The notes under the pieces: model-generated | What the model saw: only the letters and a program-made list of their open reading frames with translations | What the model was told of the DNA's origin: nothing | The model's database searches: none | Program-made: the position numbers and the translations under genes | Assembly: GCA_963573385.1 (NCBI GenBank) | Contig: CAUYLG010071490.1 | Span: 18,562-82,561, forward strand | Source: Cacajao melanocephalus | Lineage: Eukaryota > Chordata > Mammalia > Primates > Pitheciidae | Direction of reading: 5' to 3' | DNA: 64,000 nt | In this document: piece after piece, positions 57,814 to 64,000 of the stretch | Layout of the letters: each line of letters begins with the position of its first letter | Numbering within the stretch: the stretch's first letter is position 1

Positions 57814-59493
57814 ACTAAAGGGAAAAGAAAACCTGCCTGAACAGATTCTTTTTTCTTGAGACGGAGCCTCACTCTGTCTCCCAGGCTGGCACGATCTCGG
57901 CTCACTGCAACCTCCAACTCCCTGGTTCAAGCAATTCCCGTGCCTCAGTCTCCTGAATAGCTGGGATTACAAGTGCACACCATCACGCCCGGCTTTTTTT
58001 GTGTTTTTAGTACAGACAGCATTTCACCACGTTGCCCAGACTGGTCTCAAACTTCTGACCTCAGGCAGTTTGCTTGTCTCGGCCTCCCAAAGTGCTGGGA
58101 TTACAGGCGTGAACCATTGCACCCGGCCTGAACAGATTTTTAATGCAGGTGAAAATGCCCCATTCTGGGGAAGAAAAAAATACCACAAAGGACATTTATT
58201 CAGTAAGAAAGAGAAGCAAACATCAGGATATAAGGCAGAAAGGGAAAGGCTAACTCTACTGTTTCGTACAAATGCAGTGGGGTTTATGATCAAGACTGAC
58301 CTCAACTAAGAAGCTGCTAACCGCCACCTCCCTTCTCTGCCCCAAACCTTGAAGGGAAAAGATAAACACCAGCTGCCAGTTTTTGAGTTGTATAAGAAGG
58401 CCTGGAGAACAAGAATCCTTTTTCTGGGTTGATTCCATCAATGCTTTGTCCCTGAAGTCAGGAAGTGCCTTGATAATAAGGGATTGCCTTTTAAAGTTCT
58501 TTTACTATCGGACAATGCCCTGACCACCCAGAGGTCTACGAGTTCAACAATGAAGGCATCAGGTTGGTTTACCTGCCCTCAAATATGGTAACTCTAACTC
58601 AGTCTGAAGATCAGGGGTCATAAGGACCTTTAAGGCTTATTACACATAGTACTCTACGGGAAGGATGATGGATGCTATGGAAAATAACCCCAATAGAGAA
58701 AACATCATGAAAATCTGGAGGGATTACACCATTGAAGATATCATCATTGTTACAGAAAAAGTTGTGAAAGGCATCAAGTACAAAACAATAAATTCCTGCA
58801 GGAGAAAACTGTGTCCAGATGTAGTGCATGTCTTCACAGGATTTACAACAGAGCCTATCAAGGAAATCATGAGAGGTTGTGGACATGGAGAGAAAAAAAA
58901 AAGTGAAAAAAGTAGGGAGTGAAGGATTTTAACATATGGATCTTTGAGAAATGTAATTGCTAAAAGATACCACACATCAGAGGAATTCATAGAAGATAAC
59001 TTGATGGAGATGAGGGCTTCTGAACCACTGCCAAACAATTAGGAAGATGAATTACAAGAAGCAGCATCAAAAAAGAGATTGACATTAGACAATCTGGCAG
59101 AAGGGTTCCAGTTATTCAAGACTGCTTTTGACTTCTTTTGACTTCCTTTACTGATAAGGACACTGAAACTGATGCAAACAGTGGAAGAAGAACTGGTAAG
59201 AGTATAGAAACATTTTTAGAGACATGAAAAGGCAAACAAGTCATAAAAAATTACAATGTATTTCTGTAAAGTCATACCCAGTATACCCCTCTCTCCCTCC
59301 ACTTCCACCTCTCCCACCTTTCACCCTTAAGACAGCAAGATCAACCCCCTCCTCTTTCTCCTGCTCCTCCAACATGAGGATAAGGATGAAGACCTTTAGG
59401 ATGATCCACTTCCACTTACTGAGTAGTAAATATACTCTTCCTTATCCTTTTCTTTCCTCTAGCTTACTTTATAGTAAGAATATAGGATATAAG
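57814..59493 (+). pseudogene. Tigger2 transposase relic
   Basis: The central and C-terminal part of a pogo/Tigger DDE transposase runs in the plus direction, split by the Alu at 57848-58128. Readable pieces include residues translated from 58141-58305 (ending [13 protein letters not shown]) and 58665-58922 (NRENIMKIWRDYTIED, CPDVVHVFTGFTTEPIKE). The C-terminal text ends near 59430 (GATGATCCACTTCCACTTAC, then GAGTAGTAA), followed by 3'UTR. Several frameshifts and stops are present. In the FNAGE word near 58141, Gly stands where I recall the catalytic Asp. It is non-functional and antisense to NCOA3. Confidence 0.88.
57836..58138 (-). mobile_element. Alu in Tigger2 with perfect TSD
   Basis: CCTGAACAGATT lies at 57836-57847 and 58127-58138. 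The antisense Alu between them has a short mixed T tail. Confidence 0.94.
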
Positions 59494-59568
59494 GCCAGGC
59501 ACGGTGGCTGAAACCTGTAATCCCAACATTTTGGGAGGCTGAAGCAGGCAGACCACTTGATTAAACAG
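59494..59568 (+). mobile_element. Alu 5' fragment
   Basis: 75 bp of left monomer, broken after CCACTTGATTAAAC. It ends the Tigger2 3' text. Confidence 0.85.
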
Positions 59569-59819
59569 GCATGGGGCCAGGGCAGCAGAGATACATATAG
59601 TGAATATATAACATTTTCAGAGATCCTAGAAGAGAGAAAATCATTTCACATCCAGAGGTCAAAACATCTGGAAGTTGCTTAACAACCTTTAAGAAGTCTC
59701 TACAAATAATCTCATAATATTTGAGAAATTCTCTGAAGAAGACATTATGTTGTACATAAGACTACTGTTCTGGTTACAAGGATAAGGAAAGTGAAACACT
59801 ATTGAAAAACAAGAACAAA
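59569..59819. other. Unique intron sequence
   Basis: Nothing recognised. Confidence 0.5.
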
Positions 59820-60070
59820 GCCAGGTACAGTGAGTGGCTCATACCTGTAATCCTAGCACTATGGGAGGCCAAGGCAGGAGGATCTCCTGAGGCCAGGAGA
59901 CCAGCTTGGAAGCACAGAAAGAAAATTTTAAAAATTAGCCAGGCGTGTGGCACATGCCTCCATACTTGGGAGGCTGAAGTGAAAAAATCTCTTGAGCCCA
60001 AGAGATCAGGCTGCAATCAATTATGATCATATCACTGTACTCCAGCCTGTCCGACAAAGTGAGACTATCT
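59820..60070 (+). mobile_element. Alu with deletions
   Basis: Parts of the linker and right monomer are missing (CCAGCTTGGAAGCACAG). Confidence 0.88.
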
Positions 60071-60779
60071 ATGGGGTGGGAGGAGAGAATAAATTTTCCA
60101 TCAAATAATTTGTGGTACTGGTATAAATCTGGACTCAAGAGGTTAAAATACTGTTATCAAGACATCAACACAGCTAATACAGTTTTCCAAAATTTAAAAC
60201 ACATACATACACACTAATTAATGTCATGCTATAAAACACCAAATGTCTTTAGTCTTCTGTTCTAGGAATGGTGGCTGGAATTCTGCCAAACACAGAGGAG
60301 AAAACCTCCGACTCCTCCACATCTTGCAGTATGTGAGGAGACTAGCCAGCCAAGAAAAAGATGCAATCATGTATAGCACGGTAGAGAAATACCATAAAAT
60401 GACAAACTTAAGTAAATAGAAAATTAGAAGGCAGACTTTGGATGTAGTCTGTCTAGTTGAGAGCTTCATCTTAAAATAGACAAAAAAAATACCTTATGGA
60501 GTTTTTGTGAGAACTATGTTAATTACATAAAGGACTTAAAATACGCAGATCCTAATATTTGTACCAAGTGCCTAATAAATAGTAAATATTGATATTATTC
60601 TTTTATGAAAGAAGTATCTCAGGAAACAAAGATCCACACAGCAAAAGTTACATTCTGAGAGTTAAGGCTTTTTCTGTCCCTACTAACTGTTCCTCATTCC
60701 CTTAGCTTCTCCTGTAACAGTACTTTTCTAAACTGTCTCACCTCTCCTCACCAAAAACAAAAAATTTCTTACAAAAATT
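60071..60779. other. Unique sequence with MIR 3' part
   Basis: About 60440-60600 (AGAGCTTCATCTTAAAATAG, GTGAGAACTATGTTAATTAC, AGTGCCTAATAAATAGTAAA) looks like the 3' half of a MIR in sense. The rest is unassigned. Confidence 0.55.
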
Positions 60780-61082
60780 AGTCACGCCTGTAATCCTCAG
60801 CACTTTGGGAGGCCAAGGAGGACAGATCATTTGAACCCATGATTTTGAGACCAGCCTGGGCAACATGGTGAAACCCCATTTCTGCCAAAAAAAAAAAAAA
60901 AAAATACAAAAATACAAAAATTAGCCAGTTGTGGTGGCACGCGCTTGTGGTCCTAGCTACTCAGGAAGGGAGGTAGGAAGATCGTTTGAGCCCCAGGAGG
61001 TGGGGGTTGCAGTAAGCGGTGATCCCATCACTGCATTCCAGCCTGGACAACAGAGTGCGACCGTCTCAAAAGAAAAAAAAGT
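60780..61082 (+). mobile_element. Alu, 5' altered
   Basis: It lacks the first 15 bp (starts TCACGCCTGTAATCC); the linker has an A18 run and the tail is short. Confidence 0.92.
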
Positions 61083-61244
61083 TATTAGAATTACTGACTA
61101 AATAAACTATGTTTATATTTAGTAGATCAGAGAATATGTTAAGTAATAAATTCTTTTTATCTTGTTGCATATCAAGTAAGTATTATCATAATGCTATAAA
61201 TCAAAGTCATTTCAAATGTATAAAGGGCACTTAATCACATATTT

Positions 61245-61524
61245 GATCAGGCATGGTGGCTCACACCAATAATCAACACTTTGGGAAACTGAGGCAGGAG
61301 GATCACAAGGTCAGGAGTTTGAGACCAGCTTGGATAACATGGTGAAACCCCGCTTCTACCATAACTACAAAATTAGCCAGGTGTGGTAGCCCACACCCGT
61401 AATCCCAGCTACTTGGGAGGCTGAGGCAGAAAAATTGCTTGATCCTGAGAGGCGGAGACTGCAGTGAGCCAAGATTGCACCACTGCCCTCCAGTCTAGGC
61501 AAAAAAGAGTGATACACTGTCTCC

Positions 61525-61552
<28 letters not shown>
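61245..61552 (+). mobile_element. Alu
   Basis: This copy is full-length with an A28 tail, the longest plus-strand A run here. Confidence 0.95.
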
Positions 61553-61556
<4 letters not shown>

Positions 61557-61617
61557 CATACATTCAAACATTGCAACGCGTCCAAAATCCTTAAAATATG
61601 GAAGACAAAACATAATA

Positions 61618-62325
61618 CTGGCCTGTTAGGAACTAAACTGCATCCTGCCAAATTTCATGTTTTAATCCTAACCCCTCACAATGTGACTGTATTTAGAGAT
61701 AGAACTTTATAAGAGGTGATCATATCAAAATGAGGTCACTAAGGTGGCCCTAATCCAATATGACTCATGCCCTTATAAGAGGAACTTCAGGCCCAGCACA
61801 ATGGCTCACACCTATAATCCCAGCACTTTGGGAAGCTAAGGCAGACGATCACCTGAGGTCAGGAGTTTGAGACCAGCCTGACTAACATGAAGAAACCCCA
61901 TCTCTACTTAAAAAAAAAAAAAAATTAGCTGGCGTGGTGGCACATGCCTGTAATCCCAGCTACTCAGGAGGCTGAGGCAGGAGAATCACTTGAACCTGGG
62001 AGGCGGAGGTTACGGTGAGCCAAGATCACGCCATTGCACTCCAGCCTGGGCTACAAGAGCAAGACTCCGTCTCCCCCCCAAAAAAAAAAAAAAAAATTTC
62101 CAGAGTAAATTTAGACAAAGCTATGTATGGAGGGAAAACCATGTAAAAACAAAGGGAGATGCTAGCCATCTACAAGTCAAAAAAAGAGGCTTTGGAAGAA
62201 AGCAACCCTGCTGACACTTTTGATTTTGGAATGCTAGCCTACAGAACTGTAAGAAGATAAATTTGTTGTTTAAGCCACTCAGTCTGTGGCACTTTGTTAT
62301 GGCATCCTTAACTAGACTAGGTTTA
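61618..62325 (+). mobile_element. MLT1-type LTR split by an Alu
   Basis: CTGTATTTAGAGATAGAACT, AATGAGGTCACTAAGGTGGC and GACTCATGCCCTTATAAGAGG lie before the Alu. CTTTGGAAGAAAGCAACCC, TTTGTTGTTTAAGCCACTCA and TTTGTTATGGCATCC lie after it, in MLT1 order. It is non-coding. Confidence 0.85.
61791..62097 (+). mobile_element. Alu in MLT1
   Basis: This copy is full-length. C8 sits before its A17 tail. Confidence 0.95.
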
Positions 62326-62639
62326 TAGACCAGCAGTATATTTCTAGTTGCACTCACTGGTTCCTCAAGTTAAACTTGTAACCACTAATTATTATACTCA
62401 TTTCAAAACCAAAAATCTAAATATCTAAAGCCAGAGTCAGAAATTATACCTCATATATATCTTTGTCAATAAACTGCATTATCTATATTGTTTGGGCTAT
62501 GGCTGATTTGAAGGACTATTAATTTTCTATGTATTATCTGACTATATTACTTAATTTGAAGGAAAATGTATACATTCTCAATTTGTGTATTTAAAGATGG
62601 TTTTCTCAATATTAGAAACAGTTTGTGAACAAGAGAGAC

Positions 62640-62865
62640 ACATGACTTTGGAATCAGACAGATGGCAGTTTCAGCCCCAGTGTATTACCATTTACTAGCC
62701 ATGTGGCCTTAAACAAGTTATTTCACCTCTCTGACCCTCAAATTCCTCAACTGTAAATGAGGATGAAAATAGTATCTTACAGGATTATCAGGATTAGAGA
62801 AAGCCAAGTTAAGCACCTGACACAATTCCTAACACACAGTGGGCACTCAATAAATGGCTGCTATG
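62640..62865 (+). repeat. MIR
   Basis: This well-kept MIR is in sense: TTGGAATCAGACAGATGGCA, CATGTGGCCTTAAACAAGTT, CTCAACTGTAAATGAGGATG, GGGCACTCAATAAATGGCTG. Confidence 0.93.
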
Positions 62866-62879
62866 ATAAGATCATCACC

Positions 62880-63270
62880 CAAAGAAAATAGACATGAGAA
62901 AAGTAGATATCACTGTTGACAAGACTGTAAACTATTAAAGCTTTCTGAAAAGCAATTTTGAAATATCCAACCAAACATGAAAGACTGGACATTCACAGAC
63001 CCAAAAATTTGACTTTCAGGAATCTGTTCCATGGAAATATTTGCATAAGAGGGTAAAGATGGGCGAAAAAGGATGTTCTTTGTGGCATTGTTTTAACAGC
63101 AAATAGAGAGCTAGTTTATAAATAGACTATCCACAGATTCATATTTGCCATTATTTTAAAAATGAAGACAATCTCTATGTACTGACAAAAAGATGGCAAT
63201 GGCAGAGTACATACAATGTGAGCCAGCAAAGAAAAACCTGTGTGTGTTTATATATGCACGGAAATGGTAT
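62880..63270 (+). mobile_element. Old L1 fragment (probable)
   Basis: CACTGTTGACAAGACTGTAA, then CCAAAAATTTGACTTTCAGG and TTTGTGGCATTGTTTTAACA follow the L1 ORF2 end loosely. It is diverged. Confidence 0.5.
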
Positions 63271-63273
63271 GAA

Positions 63274-63571
63274 ATTTTTTTTTTTTTTTTTGAGACAGAA
63301 TCTCACTCTCCCAGGCTAAAGTGCAATGGCACGACCTTGGCTCACTGCAACCTTCGCTTTCTAGGTTCAAGCAATTTTCCTGTCTCAGCCTCCCAAACAG
63401 CTGGGACTACAGGAACCCACCACCATGCCCAGCTAATTTTTGTAGTTTTATAGTAGAGATGAGGTTTCACCATTCTGGTGAGGATGGTCTGGTACTCCTG
63501 ACCTCTGGTGATCCGCATGCCTCCGCCTCCCATAGTGCTGGGATTACAGCCGTAAGCCACCGCGCCCGGCC
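63274..63571 (-). mobile_element. Alu
   Basis: This antisense copy is full-length with a T18 run and a small gap near 63309. Confidence 0.95.
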
Positions 63572-63706
63572 AAAAACAGTGTTTTAATAAACATTGATGT
63601 CCACCATCTTTTGAGACTATAATGCTTTCCTGGGCTATAGAATAGGACATTTTTTTTTCCAGGTTATCTAAAGTCAAGAATAGGACATGTTAAAGAAAAC
63701 TTCAGC

Positions 63707-63919
63707 AGCCTGGCCAACATGGTGAAACCCTATCTCTAATAAAAATACAAAAAATTAGCCAGGCATAGTAGCGGGCACCTGTAATCCCAGTTACTCAGCA
63801 AGCTGAGAGAGCAGAATCGCTTGAACCCAGGAGATGAAGATTGCAGTAAGCCGAGATCGCACCACTGCACTCTAGCCTGGGCAACAGAATGAGACTCCAT
63901 CTCAAAAAAAAAAAAAAAT
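63707..63919 (+). mobile_element. Alu, 5'-truncated
   Basis: It starts at GCAGCCTGGCCAACATGGTG and keeps the right monomer and an A16 tail. Confidence 0.93.
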
Positions 63920-64000
63920 TAAAACGTAGACCGGTGAACCACATCATTAGCGTTATTTAAGTGGTTTGAGCACTTTAGGATTGGAGGAGACGGGGGTGGC

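Noticed and set aside
58665..58922. Possible domesticated transposase gene
   Set aside because: The frame is cut by frameshifts on both sides, a catalytic residue appears lost, and an Alu splits the upstream part.

Overview
This is primate nuclear DNA. It is dominated by Alu retrotransposons (about 80 full or partial copies), with older L1, MIR, L2-like, Tigger, hAT and LTR relics between them. No bacterial or viral genome is present. The only gene supported is NCOA3 (nuclear receptor coactivator 3, SRC-3/AIB1), on the minus strand, so the window reads the 5' part of the gene backwards. No promoter or CpG island is visible, so exon 1 should lie beyond position 64000.

Layout in gene order (right to left): 64000-39170 is part of intron 1; 39169-39091 is a non-coding 5'UTR exon; 39090-3671 is a 35.4 kb intron; 3670-3569 is the exon with the start ATG; 3568-1724 is an intron; 1723-1551 is the bHLH exon; 1550-246 is an intron; 245-145 is the exon leading into PAS-A; 144-1 is the start of the next intron. 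The coding exons join in frame to give residues 1-119. Compared with my memory of human NCOA3 there are three substitutions (Thr13, Ile30, Ser91). With several Alu copies of a style I associate with New World monkeys, this suggests a non-human anthropoid primate, at low confidence.

Mobile elements: a MER1 hAT element with perfect 8-bp target duplications ends 20 bp from the donor of the bHLH exon. An end-to-end Tigger1 transposon (49240-53845) is split by about ten Alus. A degenerate Tigger2 coding region lies at 57814-59493, and another Tigger2 3' end at 38677-38907. An old L1 at 25068-25935 holds a Tigger element and two Alus that entered at one target site. LTRs occur at about 16960-17450, 20235-21015, 22900-23288, 42545-42993 and 61618-62325. 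An Alu-free island at 44772-49237 stands out and holds a pair of CCAAT boxes and a G-quadruplex motif.

Most interesting points: a GC-AG intron after the PAS-A-leading exon; a tandem acceptor that would shorten the spacer of the NCOA3 bipartite nuclear localisation signal by four residues; inverted Alu pairs around two exons; an exact CTCF core motif in the long intron; and a half-Alu inserted inside another Alu with its own target duplications. I found no new gene or undescribed system.
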